From positions 31,008,025 to 31,072,024 of the forward strand of contig NW_020954610.1 in assembly GCF_900497805.2 (NCBI RefSeq): a stretch of DNA of 64,000 nucleotides. Direction: 5' to 3'. Below, piece by piece: positions 34,740 to 47,074 of this stretch (positions are counted from its first letter, which is position 1; each line of letters opens with the position of its first letter). The notes under the pieces are model-generated. The model saw only the letters and a program-made list of their open reading frames with translations. It was not told the DNA's origin and did not search any database. The DNA comes from Vombatus ursinus. Taxonomy: Eukaryota > Chordata > Mammalia > Diprotodontia > Vombatidae. The translations under genes were made by a program, and so were the position numbers.

Positions 34740-36478
34740 AAGAAAAGAAAAGGAAGTCCAAAAGCTCACTGAAGAAAATATTTCCTTAAAAATTAGAATG
34801 GAGCAATAGGAAGCTAGTGACTTTATGAGAAATCAAGACACTGTAAAACAAATTCAACAGAATGAAAAAATAGAAAACAATGTGAAATATCCCATTGGAA
34901 AAACAACTGACCTGAAAATAGATCCAGGAGAGATCATTTAAAAATTATTGGACTATCTGAAAGCCATGATCAAAAATAGAGCCTACACATCATCTTTCAA
35001 GAAATTATGAAGGAAAACTGCCCTGATATTCTAGAACTAGAGGGTAAAAATAGAAATGGAAAGAATCCACCAATCACCTCCTGAAAGAGATCCCCAAAGG
35101 AAAACTCCTAGGAATATTGTAACCAAATTCCAGAGTTCCCAGGTCAAGGAGAAAATATTGCAGGCAGCCAGAAAGAAACAATTCAAGTATTGTGGAAACA
35201 CAATCAGGATAACACAGGATTTAGCAGCTTCTACATTAAGGGACCAAAGGGCTTGGAATATGATATTCCGGAGGGCGAAGGGGATAGGATTACAGCCAAG
35301 AATCACCTACTCAGCAAAACTGAGTATAATCCTTCAGGGGAAAAAAATTGTCATTCAGTGTAATCAAGGACTTTCAGAAATTCTTGATGAAAAGACCAGA
35401 GCTGAATAGAAAATTCGACTTTCAAATACAAGACTCAAGAGAAGCATGAAGAGGTAAATAGGAAAGAGAAATCATAAGGGACTTATTAAGGTTGACCTGT
35501 TTACATTCCTACATGAAAAGATGATATGTGTAACTCATGAGACCTTTGTCAGTATTAGGGTATTTGTAGGGAAAAAATTATATGTGTGTATATATAGATA
35601 TAGATAGATAGGTAGATAGATTGATAGATAGAGGGCATAGGGTGAGTTGAAGATGAATGGGTGATATCTGGAGAATAAAATTAAGGGGTGAGTGAGTATT
35701 ATGCTGGGGGAAGGCAAAAGGGAGAGGTAGAATGTGGTAAATTATCTCACATGAAACAGACAAGAAAAGGCTTTTACAGTGGAGAGGAAGTGCGGGAAAG
35801 TGAAAGGGAATGAGTGAATTTTATTCTCATCAGATTTGGCTTAAGAAGGGAATAACATACACACTCAGTTGGATATATAAAGCTATCTTACCCTACAGGA
35901 AAATAGGGGAGAAGGGGATAAGAGAGCAGGAGGATGATAGAGGGGAGGGCAGATTAGGGGAGGGGGTAATCAGAAGTAAATACTTTTTAGGAGGGACAGG
36001 GTCGAAAGAGAGAATAGAGTAAATGGGGGGCAGGATAGGATGAAGGGAAATATGGTTAGTTTTCCACAGCATTACTACTATAGAAGTGTTTTGCATGACT
36101 ACGCAAGTATAACCTGTATTGAGTTGCTTGCCTTCTCAATGAGAGTGGGTGCAGAGGGAGAAAGGGAGAAATTAGGAACCCAAATTTTAAAAACAAATGT
36201 TAAAAAATTGTTTTCACATGCAACTGGGAAAAAAGATGTTCAAGCAATGGGGTATAGAAACCTATCCTGTCCTACAGGAAAATAGATGAGGAAGGGGGTA
36301 AGAGAAGTGTGAGGGGGAGATAGAAGGGAGGGCAGATTAGGGGAAAGGTTATTCAGAATGCATGCTGTCTTGGTGTTGGGGGAGGAATGAGATGGGGAGA
36401 AAATTTGGAACTCAAAATCTTGTGGAAGTGAATGTTGAAAAGTAAAAATAAATAAAACAATGAATCTTAAAAAAAGAA
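34740..36478 (+). mobile_element. HAL1 element, 5'-truncated, head to tail with the previous one
   Basis: It begins inside the coiled-coil part of ORF1 ('AAGGAAGTCCAAAAGCTCAC'), directly at the A-rich tail of the HAL1 upstream. ORF1 ends at 35,447-35,449. It has the same (GATA)n position (about 35,595-35,632), the same spacer and the same ORF2-less junction (about 36,058-36,065) as its neighbour, and ends in 'GTTGAAAAGTAAAAATAAAT'. By eye it differs from the upstream copy at several per cent of positions. It could be an insertion into the A-rich tail or an old tandem duplication; the 'AAAAGGAAGTCC' microhomology at the joint leaves this open. Confidence 0.75.
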
Positions 36479-36924
36479 TGTCAAAAACAAATAAATAATG
36501 TTTAAATATACATACATAAATACATACATGCATACTAAAGCACTACATGGAACATGGGGTTAAATACTCAGATAAATGATATAGTCTATAGATGCTGCAA
36601 GGGTTCAGAAAAGAGAGGGGATGATGTGAGATGGGTTGCCAGAGAAATATCCCTGGAGATATCTGAGCTGAACTTTGAAGGATAAATAAAATTTGGAGAG
36701 AGAGAAGCATGTGGCAAGGCAACCTCTTTACCTTGGAAGGGAGAGGGAGCCTTTTTTCCTTTGGTATTAGAGGTGGAAGCAGGTAGTGAAAGAACACCGT
36801 ACCAAGAATAAAGGGTTTGTTTAGGGAATAGTGGGGGCTGAGTTTGGTAAAATTAGGTTGGTATCAGCTTAAAGCATTTAAGAGACCACCAAATTTGAGC
36901 TGGACTGTCCTCTATGCTTACACA

Positions 36925-37040
36925 ATCAATCAAGTCACTTGATAATCACTTATTAAGTGCCTATTATGTGCCAGGCACTATCCTAAGCAAAAAGAGGCAA
37001 AAGATAGTTCCTGCCCTCAAGGAACTTGCAATCAGTAGTC
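36925..37040 (+). repeat. TTTATTAAG-headed repeat
   Basis: 'AATCACTTATTAAGTGCCTA', 'TTATGTGCCAGGCACTATCC' and 'TTCCTGCCCTCAAGGAACTT'. Confidence 0.7.
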
Positions 37041-37369
37041 TGTCCTTAACAAAAGTAGAACTCAAGGCTTGATGTTTCTAATTCTTGACTCTTTTCTCTG
37101 CTACTGTATCCAGGACATAACTGAACATTAATTCTTGAACTCTTTCTGTAGCTCAGTCAACATCTTTCCTGTAGCAAAAGTCAAAATTCAATTCCTTTTA
37201 GAACTGTTACTCCTGCCTTAGCCTACTCCAATAAGGTTGTACATTAAGATTAAAGAAGGGTCATTTTGAAAGCGTCTTTATAAAAATTGTCACCAGTCAC
37301 TTAGCCAAACTATGAGGATTTTTATTGTGTTGTCTATTCAGGTAATTTCTTAAGTGAGAGAAATTTTTA

Positions 37370-37505
37370 TATCAAACCATTGACTGTAAGCTCCATGAAG
37401 ACAAGAACTGTGTCTTAAACTTCTTATCTTTCTGTAGGGTTTAGGACAGTATTCTGTACATGGTAGGAGTTTGACAAACCATTGTTGAATTGGATGGTTT
37501 TAAAC
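37370..37505 (+). repeat. L2 LINE, 3' terminus
   Basis: 'GACTGTAAGCTCCATGAAGA', 'AAGAACTGTGTCTTAAAC' and a diverged end. Confidence 0.6.
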
Positions 37506-37509
37506 TGAA

Positions 37510-38375
37510 TACCACCATAGAATCAGAGCTTAGAGGGTTTTTTTCCTTTTTAAAAAATACTATGCACTTTCCTTCATTACAACTTACTCCTCTTGCAGAC
37601 ACCCTTAGGGAAGATTACTAACCTGCTCTGCAGCCCCAAAATGTTTGAAACCACCTGAATTGTTTCAGCTGTCTGTGCAGAACTAAGATCCCAAATTAGA
37701 GTTCGACTGTACTCTCTGCCTACTCATTAGGCTGTCCTTAACAGAAAAAAGGAAAGTTTCTGTTCTTCTACCCTGATGGCTTAGTGGCAGCTGATATAGG
37801 TCACTGCCTTTCATTTCCTTGTGTAATCTGGGTAGCTCAGAATAGTACCTGCTATTGGACACCAAGAGGGATAGATAGAATACATGGTGGTTAGAAATGT
37901 AACTTTCCTTGGCTCATAGAGAAATCAAAGCTTTCTCAAAGAATATTTCTTTCTAATTCATTCATTCAGTTTGTCTTTAATAATTAAGGTAGGAATTTAC
38001 TTTGTTTTTTCCCAGGCTCACTTAACAGAACAGAGTATTGGGAAGATATCTCAGGAACACAGTCAATAGGGACATCATAATGACACAGAAATAGTACTAT
38101 GTGTTAGATGTTTCTGACTGCAGGAGCCCTTTCTTGTGGGCAACATAAGAGGCATTTGCTTGCTTACTACCATCATGAAGGGCTTTGTTAAATAAGATTC
38201 TGAATGGAAGGTTCAATTTATAAACTAAAGAAGAAAGGCCTAATTTATATTTTTAAAATCTAAGAAATCCCCTACTAGATCAGATTCATATTCCATATCC
38301 TTCATGAGTTTTAGTGTCATAAACTAGGCACCATTTCTGTTCAGGGTACTATGAGGTATGTGTTGTGAAAAATGA
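37510..38375. other. Non-genic stretch, nothing recognised
   Basis: No gene or repeat supported. Short frames are random in look. Confidence 0.4.
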
Positions 38376-38382
38376 TGAATAT

Positions 38383-41300
38383 AGAGGTGGAACCAAGATG
38401 ACCGAGTGAAGGCAGGGACTCCCTTAATCTCTTTCCCAAACCCCTCAAAATACCTTTAAATAGTGACTAAACAAATTCTAGAGTAGCAGAACCCACAAAA
38501 AGATGGAATGAAATGATTTTCCAGCCCAAGACAACTTAGAATGTCCACAGGAAAGGTCTGTCACATCTGAGTGAGAATGGAACACAGTCCAGTGCAGGCC
38601 AGGGCAGAGCAGACTGGGACCCACAAACCCGGAACAGGCCTTCAGAGTCACTGAATCAGCAGCAGCAGCAGCTGCTTCCAGTGCTTTTTACCCACAGATA
38701 GTAAGGGGATCTAACAACTGGTCAGAAGGAGATTACAGAGGTCTCTTTGCTAGCACTGAGGCAGGATTCTGTTTCTCTGCCCATACTCAGATCTAGGTCA
38801 CTGTCCTGGGTGGCATTCCCAGGGTGAGGAGGAACACTAGCACACCAGAGCTTGCAGCCACAGTGGAGTGAGGAACTTCCTCACAGTTCCATGATAGAAA
38901 AGAGTGGTTGTGGTCACTTAAAGAAAAGAGCATAGGCCAGGAGACACATGTCTCCTTAGATCATACCACCTTGGAAGAACAGAAAACTTACAGGTCCCTA
39001 GAAGTATTTCTGAAAACAGCTGCACAAAACCCCTGAAGCTTAGGACAGTGTGCCCTCAACCCTGGAAATAGAGCCCTACTTTAACAAAGAGTTAAAAGTC
39101 AAGAAATAGACTGGAAAAATGAGCAAGCAACAGAAGAAAAAATCTGACCATAGAAAGTTAATATGGTGACAAGGAAGATCAAAACACACACTCAGAGGAT
39201 AATAAAGTCAAAGCTCCTGCATCCAAAGTCTCCAAGAAAAATATGAATTGGCCTCACACCATGGAAGAGCTCAAAAAGGATTTTGAAAATGAAGTAAAAT
39301 AGGTAGGGGAAAAATAGGAGGAGATATGAGAGTAATGCAAGAAAATCATGAAAAACAAGTTGACAGCTTGGTAAAGGAGACACACAAAAATGCTGAAGCT
39401 AGTAACACCTTAAAAACCAGAATAGACCAAATGGTAAAAGAGGTACAAAAAGCCAGTGAGCAGAAGAATGCCTTGAAAAGCAGAATTGGCCAAATGGAAA
39501 AAGAGACACAAAAATTCACTGAAGAAAAAAAAAAACTCCTTAAAAAGTAGAATTGGCCAAATGGAAAAGGAGGTCCAAAAGCTCACTGAAGGAAATAATT
39601 CCTTAAAAATTAGAATTGAGCAAATGGAAGCTAATGACTTTATAAGAAATCAAGAAACAATAAAAAACCCAAAAGAATGAAAAAAATAGAAAACAATGTG
39701 AACTATCTCATGGGAAAAACAACTGACCTGGAAAATAGATGCAGGAGATATAATTTAAAAATTATTGGATTATCTGAAAGCCATGATAAAAAAAAAAGAT
39801 CATCTTTCAAGAAATTTTCAAGGAAAACTGCTCTGATAGTCTAGAACCAGAAGGTAAAATAGAAATTGAAAAAAACCCACCAATCACCTCCTGAAAGAGA
39901 TCCCAAAATGAAAACTCTCAGGAATATTATAGCCAAATTCCAGTCCTTCCACATCAAGGAGCAAATATTGCATGCAAGCAGAAAGAAACAATTCAAGTAT
40001 GGTGGAGTCATAGTCAGTATAACAAGATTTAGCAGCTTCTACATTAAAGGAACTTGGAATGTGATATTCCAGAGGATAAAGGAGCTAGAATTACAACCAA
40101 GCATCATCTGCCTAGAAAAACTGAGTATAATCCTTCAGGAGAAATAATAGATATTCAATGAAATAGAGGACTTTCAAGCATTCTTAATGAAAAGACCAGA
40201 GCTGAATGGAAAATTTGATTTTCAAATACAAGACTCAAGAGAAACATAAAAAGGTAGTCAGGAAAGGGAAATCATAAGGAACTTAATAAGGTTAAATGTT
40301 TACATTTCTCCGTGGGAAGATGATACTTACAACTCATAAGAACCTTCTCATTATAAGGGCAGATAGAAGAAGTATATATAGACAGAGGTCAGAGGTGTGA
40401 GTTGATTCAGAAGGAATGGTATCTAAAAAAAAAGTAAAATTAAGGTGTGAGAGAGGAATGTACTGGGAGAAAGGGATAGGGAGAGGAAGAATGGGGTAAA
40501 TTATCTCACATAAAAGAGGCAAGAAAAAGCTTTTACCCTGGAGGGGAAGTGGGGAGTGACCTTACTGTCATCTGAATTGGCTCAAAGAGGGAATAACACA
40601 CACACTCAATTGGGTATAGAAATCTATCTTACCCCACAGGAAAGTAGGAGGGGAGGGGGATAAGAGAATCAGGGCAGTGATAGAAGGGAGGGCAGATTAG
40701 GGGAGGTGATAGAAGCAAAACACTTTTGAGGAGGGGCAGGGTGAAAGGAGAGAGAGAATACAATAAATGGAGGGAAATAAGATGGAGGGAAATACAGTTA
40801 GCAATAGTAACTGTGAAAAAAATTTTGAAGCAAGTTTAAAAGTCTCATTTCTCAAATGTATAGAAAACTGAGGTAAATTTATAAAAGTAAGAGCCATTCC
40901 CCAATTGATAAATGATCAAAAGATATGAACAGTTTTCAGATGAAGTTACCAAAGCTATCTATAGCCATACAAAAAAAAATGCTCTCACTCGCTATTGACT
41001 GGAGAAATGCAAATTAAAACAATTCTGAGGTACTACCTCATACCTATTAGATTGGCTAATAGGACAGAAAAGAAAATAGTGGATGGGATGTGGGAAAAAT
41101 TGGGCATTAATGCGTTGTTGGTGGAATTGTGAACTGATTCAACCATTCTGTAGAGTAATTTGGAATTATGCCCAAAGGGCTATAAAACCATGCATACCTT
41201 TTGTTGACCTAGCAATACCACTACTAGGTCTGTATCCCAAAAGAGATTTAAAAAAAAAAAGGAAAACGACTATATGTGTAAAAATATTTATAGCAGCTTT

Positions 41301-41850
41301 TTTCTCATGGCAAAGAATTGGAAATTGAGAGGATTCCTATCAATTGGGTAATGGCTGAACAGATTGTGGTACGTGATTGTGATGGAATACTATTGTTTTA
41401 TGGGAAATGATGATTGGAATGCTTTGGAAAAAGCTTGGAGAGGCTTACATGAGCTGATTCAAACTAAAATGTATTGTGTACAATATAATAGCAATATTGT
41501 AAGATGATCACCTGTGAATAACTTTTCTCAGCGATACAATGATCCAAGACAATTCTGAAGGACTTATGATGAAAAATGCTATCCATCTCCAGAGAAAAAA
41601 CTGATGATGTCTGAATACATATTGTAGCAAGCTTTTTAAACTTTCCTTATTTTTCTTGAGGTTTTTTTTTTTGATGTGTTTTCTTTTACCGCATGACTGT
41701 TATGGAAATGTTTTGCATGACTATACATGTATAACTTATATTGAATTGCTTGCCTTCTCAGTGAATGAGAGTGGGGAGGGAGAAAGGGAGAGAATTTGGA
41801 ACTCAAAGATTTAAAAATTGTTTTTACATATAACTGGGGGATAATACAGT
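38383..41850 (+). mobile_element. LINE-1 with large internal ORF2 deletion (HAL1-like intermediate)
   Basis: The 5' end has 'CCAAGATG' (38,393-38,400). The ORF1 span is 39,119-40,249 and encodes Lys/Glu-rich coiled-coil repeats of the 'SRIGQMEKE' type, broken in several places. After the purine-rich spacer, 'TTAGCAATAGTAACTGTGAA' (about 40,798-40,817) matches the text just before ORF2 in the L1 at 58,916. The sequence then jumps at about 40,820 to the last 230 or so codons of ORF2, including 'AIPLLGLYPKRDL' (41,083-41,328), and an L1 3' UTR ending near 41,850. About 3 kb of ORF2 is missing compared with the full L1. There is no (GATA)n tract, and the second 3' ending typical of the HAL1 copies is absent. 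Confidence 0.75.
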
Positions 41851-41851
41851 A

Positions 41852-42335
41852 CCAAACACTTTTTAAATGGTGAATGTAAAGAAGCAGGGAATGATTTACG
41901 TGAATTAATGAGGAGTAAAGTAAACACAGGCAAAAAGACAATAAACACAATGAATACTACAGTGTAAATGGGAAAAAAAAACAATAACCACAAAACAATC
42001 AAGAGTGATGGTTGCAAAATTAAAAATAAGAATTTTTTCCAAAGAATTTTCCATATTTCCAAAGAAGAGATATGAGAAGATGCCACACCCCATTTTTTTT
42101 TTTTTTTGTAGAGTGACTAGGTCCACAGGTGTGGATACACTGTACATACTTTCAGACTTCTTTAACATAATTGATGTGCCTTGCTTATTTTTTTCTCTTC
42201 TTTTCAAAAATGTTATTTGTTATATGACATAGCTCTCTGGAAAGGGGAAGGGGAGGGACAGTGGAGAAAATTTTGGTGAAGAAAAAGAACAAAAGTAATC
42301 AATAAAATTTATTTTAATTTAAAAAAAGAAAAGAA
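41852..42335 (+). repeat. 3' end of an unnamed retroelement
   Basis: The ending 'CAATAAAATTTATTTTAATT' followed by A-rich sequence looks like a retroelement tail. Upstream blocks 'AGATATGAGAAGATGCCACA' and 'GTGTGGATACACTGTACATA' recall a repeat I have met in marsupial DNA but cannot name. Confidence 0.4.
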
Positions 42336-42339
42336 AAAA

Positions 42340-42880
42340 GACTAAATTAACTGTCAGTCTTTTAAACTAACACAACATTTTAGGATTGTATTTTTACTAT
42401 TTGCCTTATAGTCACAATAGGTTGCAATGGTTAATATACCAAGGAAAGTGAAAAAGTACCCTATTAGTTGTTTAACATGCTTCTTAAGGTTTTTTTTCCA
42501 GTCACTATGCCCACCCTGCCCCCAACACCACTGCCTTAGCAAATAAACAAGAACATACAGTTTATCTTTTTCCTATCATAAATGCTGTATATGTAAATAT
42601 TAGACAGGGTATACAATATTAATGGATGAATCCAGCATATTATTAGTGTTGCTAAGTCATATTACCTCTGTCATAGATTTCTCTTTGGCTTTGAGGTTAT
42701 TAACAAAAGTAATAAATATAAAAATTTGACTGTAGGAAGAGAATCAATCTGTCTCACACCCAAAACTCTTCCACTCTAGCTACACAGCATTCATAGATGT
42801 GATTTGTACTGGGAACAGTTTTGTCTAATACTGGACATTAAAAAGAGTATTCCAATGATAACTTTCTTCTGTGCTGTAAC
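42340..42880. other. Non-genic stretch, nothing recognised
   Basis: No gene or known repeat supported. Confidence 0.4.
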
Positions 42881-42884
42881 CTAA

Positions 42885-42962
42885 CCAATTAACAGCTATT
42901 TATTATATAACTACTAAGCTAGGCACTAGGGTTACAAATACAATAAACAGTATCTACTCTCA
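42885..42962 (+). repeat. TTTATTA-headed repeat, fragment
   Basis: 'CAGCTATTTATTATATAACT' and 'CTAAGCTAGGCACTAGGGTT'. It abuts the L1 piece that follows. Confidence 0.45.
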
Positions 42963-44088
42963 TGTTTCTATTACTGTGTACAATGCTCTCCTGGTTCTGC
43001 TCACTTCACTCAGCATCAGTTCCTGTAAGTTTTCCCAGGTTTTTCTGAAGTCCACTGCTCATTTCTTCTTATGGAACAATAGCATTCCATTACATTCATA
43101 TACCACAACTTGTTCAGCCATTCCCCAATTAATGGACACCCCCTCGATTTCCAATTCTTGGCCACCACAAAAGGAGCTGCTGTAAATCTTTTTTTTTAAA
43201 CATATGGGTCATTTTCCCATTTTTATGATCTCTTTGGGATACAGACTTAGAAGTGGTATTGTTGGGTCAAAGGGTATGCACAATTTTATAGCCCTTTAAG
43301 CATAGTTCCAAATTGCTCTTTAGAATGGTTGGATCAATTCACAACTCTACCAACAATGCATTAATGTTTCAGTTTTTCCACATCTTCTCCAACAATTATC
43401 ATTTTCCTGTTTTGTCACATTAGTTAATCTGATAGGTGTGATGTGGTACCTCAGAGTCATTTTGATTTCCATTTCTCTAATCAGTAGTGATTTAGAGCAT
43501 TTTTTCATATGTCTACAGATAGCTTTAATTTTTTCATCTGAAAACTGCCTGTTCATATCCTTTGATCATTTATCAGTTAGGGAATGATTTGTATACTTAT
43601 ACATTTTATTCAGTTTTCTATATATTTTAGAAATGAGGCCTTTATTAGAGACCCTGGATATAAAAATTGTTCCCCAGCTTTCTACTTCCCTTCTAATTTT
43701 GATTGCATTGGCTTTGTTTGTGTAAAAACTTTTCAATTTAATATAATCAAAGTTATCCATTTGTCATTTCATAACGTTCTCTGTCTTTTGTTTGGTCATA
43801 CATTTTTCTGTTTTCCATAAATCTGACAGGTAAACTATTCCTTGCTCTCCCAATTTGCTTATAGTATCACTCTTTATATCTAAATTGTGTATCCATTTTG
43901 ATTTTATCTTGGTATACGGTATAAGATATTGGTTTATGCCTAGTTTCTACCATACTTTTTTCCAGTTTTCCCAGCAGTTTTTGTTAAATAGTGAGTTCTT
44001 ATCCCAGAAGCTGGAGTCTTTGGATTTATCAAACAATGACTGTGTCTTGGGTACCTAACCTATTCCACTGATCCACCACTCTATTTAT
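42963..44088 (-). mobile_element. LINE-1 ORF2 segment
   Basis: Antisense ORF2 text from 'TACTGTGTACAATGCTCTCC' (end of ORF2) to 'TATTCCACTGATCCACCACT'. Minus-strand pieces include 'KKCSKSLLIREMEIKMTLRY' (within 43,347-43,556). It lacks the 3' UTR and the 5' two-thirds. At 44,089 the 3' end of a second minus-strand L1 begins. Confidence 0.8.
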
Positions 44089-44795
44089 TTTTTTAATTAA
44101 TTTATTTTTAGTTTTCAACATTCACTTCCATAAGCTTTTGAGTTTTAAATTTTCTCCCTCAACTCCCCTGCCTCCCTCCCCAAGACAATGTACAATCTGA
44201 TATAGGTTCTATATATACATTCCTATTAAACATATTTTCTCATTAGTCATGTTGTAAAGAAGAATTAGAACCAGTAGGAGGAACCACAAGAAAGAAGAAA
44301 AAAAAAAACAGAAGAAAAAAGAAAAAAAAAAAGAACAAATAGTATGCTTCAATCTGTATTCAAAATCCATAGTTCTTTCTCTGGATGCAGATAGCATTTT
44401 CCATCATAGACTTTTGGAAATGACTTAGATCCTTGCATTGCTGAGAAGAGCTAAGTCTATCAAAGTTAGTCATCACACAATGTAGCTGTTACTGTGTACA
44501 ATGGTCTCCTGGTTCTGTTCACTTCACTCAGCATCAATCCATACAAGTCTTTCCAGGTTTTTTCTGAAGTCCACTGCACATCATTTCTTATAGCACAATA
44601 GTATTCCATTACATTCATATGCCACAACTCGTTCAGCCATTCCCCAGTTGATGGACATTCCCTCAATTTCCAGTTCTTTACCACCACAGAAAGAGTTGCT
44701 ATAAATATTTTTGTACGTGTGGGTCCTTTTCCCATTTTTATGATCTCTTTGGGATATAGACAGAGAAGTGGTATTGCTGGATCAAAGGGCATACT
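44089..44795 (-). mobile_element. LINE-1 3' end, 5'-truncated
   Basis: It starts with a reversed tail ('ATTTTTAGTTTTCAACATTC', 'CCTCCCTCCCCAAGACAATG'). It holds an open ORF2 C-terminus (minus frame 44,466-44,792) with 'IPLLCLYPKEIIKMG', 'ECPSTGEWLNELWHMNVMEY' and a final 'RTRRPLYTVTATLCDD'. It stops abruptly at about 44,795. Confidence 0.85.
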
Positions 44796-45004
44796 GCCTC
44801 ATAAAGAAGGACTCTTAGAGCTGTCCAACAAAGAAATCAGCTATCTTAAAATGTAGTCATCTCCTTGTCCCTGTAAATTTTCAAGCATGACTAGATATTG
44901 GAGGGTAAATTCCTACCTCCAGTGGAATGGAAGACAAGATGATCTCTTTGTTTCCTTCTAACCCTTTTGTTCTATAAATTTACTCCTCAAAAAAAATGTA
45001 TTTT

Positions 45005-45167
45005 GGGGGCAGCTAGGTGGCGCAGTGGATACAGCACTGGCCCTGAAGTCAGGAGGACCTGAGTTCAAATCTGGCCTCAGACCAAAACTTGACACTTACT
45101 AGCTGTGTGACCCTGGGCAAGTCACTTAACCCCAATTGCCTCACCAAAAAAAAGGGGGGGGGGAAAT
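45005..45167 (+). repeat. Marsupial tRNA-derived SINE, young-looking
   Basis: Close to the family type: head 'GGCAGCTAGGTGGCGCAGTG', B box 'GAGTTCAAATCTGG', core 'GCTGTGTGACCCTGGGCAAG', end 'CCCCAATTGCCTCACC' plus an A-run and G-run. A 9-bp target-site duplication ATGTATTTT lies at 44,996-45,004 and 45,168-45,176. Confidence 0.9.
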
Positions 45168-45179
45168 ATGTATTTTATG

Positions 45180-45635
45180 TCCCATTTTTAAGTGGAAAAA
45201 GATTCTGAAATATAGAGTGACTAACTTAAGTCATCTGCCAAAGTGCAATTGGGCCAGGAACAAAAACTATAATACTAGTGTAAAATAATGCCTCTAAAGG
45301 CAAAGGGATAGTAAGTTCCATTTCCTTATGGCCTAAAAGAAACCAGCAGCAAGGTCTGATGAAATGGAAATATTTTCTCTAGAGGGAAGAATTTTGTTTT
45401 GTTTTGTTTTCCCAGAAGGTGGGCAATAGAAGGAATTGAGTATGGTTGTATGACCTGGGATGAGTTCTGCCTTCAACATGAGCTTCTGCAAGAAAGTCAA
45501 AGTATGAAGGTTTCAATGGTTCCTAGTAGGTGATACAACAAACAGGTAATAATTATAATAGTGTTAACCCACATTTCTGTATTTCTTCCAGGATCAACAG
45601 ATCATGGATGCAGATATGGAAGGACCTAAATACAT
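45180..45635. other. Non-genic stretch, nothing recognised
   Basis: No gene or repeat supported apart from a short (GTTTT)n run at about 45,394-45,409. Confidence 0.4.
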
Positions 45636-45639
45636 ACCT

Positions 45640-45735
45640 AGACTAATCCCTTCATTTTACAAATAAGGAAACTGAGGCTCACAGAAGCTGGGTCTTCTGA
45701 TTCCAGCACCACATTTACAAAGTGCTTTCTTCATA
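45640..45735 (-). repeat. MIR SINE fragment, antisense
   Basis: 'CATTTTACAAATAAGGAAAC' and 'TGAGGCTCACAGAAGCTGGG'. Confidence 0.65.
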
Positions 45736-45984
45736 GTAAACCTTTGTTGTGAAGTAGGTAGTAATGAGGGAGACATGGGTAATGTTTCACTTCATTTGAT
45801 TAGAATGCCAATATAATTGCTAAGTTTTTAGTAATTTATTTAAAAACATCATTTATCTAAAAGCATATTACCATGATAAACTGAAAGTAAAATATATGTG
45901 TAGCAATTAATAACATTATAATTATGTGTGCAAATTAACTTTTAAAAATTTAATGGGCCTTTAATGACAGAAAACATTTTTTCC

Positions 45985-47072
45985 CCTGAGCTCTAGTCCT
46001 ATATCTTCTGTACACCTCTGCTTGAGTGCCCTTTAGGTGTCTCAAATTCAATTTCTCCAAAACAAAACTCACTATCTTTTCTCTTAAATCGATCCCTCTC
46101 CACCTTTCCTATTTGCCTAGTATTACCATTCCTTCCATCAACTGTCTCTTATTTCTCCCTCACCTCCATATCCAATCAGCTGCCAAGTGTTGATTCTACT
46201 TCTTCAACATTTGTTCCTTTTTATTCTCCCATGACCATCTTAGTTCAGGCTAAGTTCACCTCTCATCTGGATTATTGCATTAGATTTCTAACTGGCCTCT
46301 CTATATCCAGTCTCTTCACTTTTCCAATCCGTACTCCACATATCTGTCAAATTGATTTTCCTAAAGCTCAAGTCTGACCTTGTTATTCTCCTGCTCAAAA
46401 AAGCTTCAATAGTTTGTATTTGTCTCTAGAAGAAGTTATAAATCACTCTATTATTTAAAGCTCCTTCAATCTGGCTCTAGCTTACTTTTCTATGCTTATT
46501 ACATGTTATTCCCCCTCATACCCTCAAAGCTCCCTGGCCCACTGCTTTTCCCTCTATAGGTCATTCCATCTTTGCTTTTGGGGTTGCCCCAGGCCTGGAA
46601 TGTTCTCCCTCCTCACCTCTGCTCTCAGAGCTCCTGCCTTGCTTCAAGGCTCCACTCAAGTGCCATCTCCTTCAAGAAATATTCCCTAATTCCCTCAATT
46701 GTTAGTGACTTCTTCCTACCCATGACCGTTCTATGTATTTTTATATATCCTATATATACCATGAAATTTTTTGTCATCATTTCCCAAACAACTGCTCTCT
46801 TGGACTTCATGATCTCCGGAAACTTATCATCCTGCAAGATAACATCAACTCTGAAATTTATACCTCCTTCCCCTGGGGCCCCTTCCTGCCTTTGATTGGG
46901 GAGGATGGAGGGTAGACATCAGAGTACTCCTAGATCATCCATTTACTGAGGGTGCCTAGAGGCAGTCTTGAAAGAAGGAACTGTCTTTTACCTTTCTTTG
47001 TATTCTCATCGTTTAGCACAGTGCCTGGCACATGGTGGGCATTTAATAAATGTTTATAGACAATTGACTATT
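45985..47072 (+). mobile_element. L2 LINE, 3' part, with about 190 bp of unassigned sequence inside
   Basis: Sense L2 blocks: 'TCTCATCTGGATTATTGCAT', 'GAATGTTCTCCCTCCTCACC', 'TGCCATCTCCTTCAAGAAAT'. After a gap comes the terminus 'GGAACTGTCTTTTACCTTTC' to 'CATTTAATAAATGTTTATAG'. Between about 46,775 and 46,965 the text does not fit L2 ('CCCAAACAACTGCTCTCTTG', 'GGAAACTTATCATCCTGCAA'); it may be an inserted fragment. Confidence 0.75.
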
Positions 47073-47074
47073 GA

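Noticed and set aside
44466-44792. 108-codon minus-strand frame as a gene
   Set aside because: It is the end of L1 ORF2 in a 5'-truncated insertion.
42963-44795. One L1 with an internal rearrangement
   Set aside because: The second piece starts with its own complete 3' end and repeats ORF2 text already present in the first, so these are two insertions.
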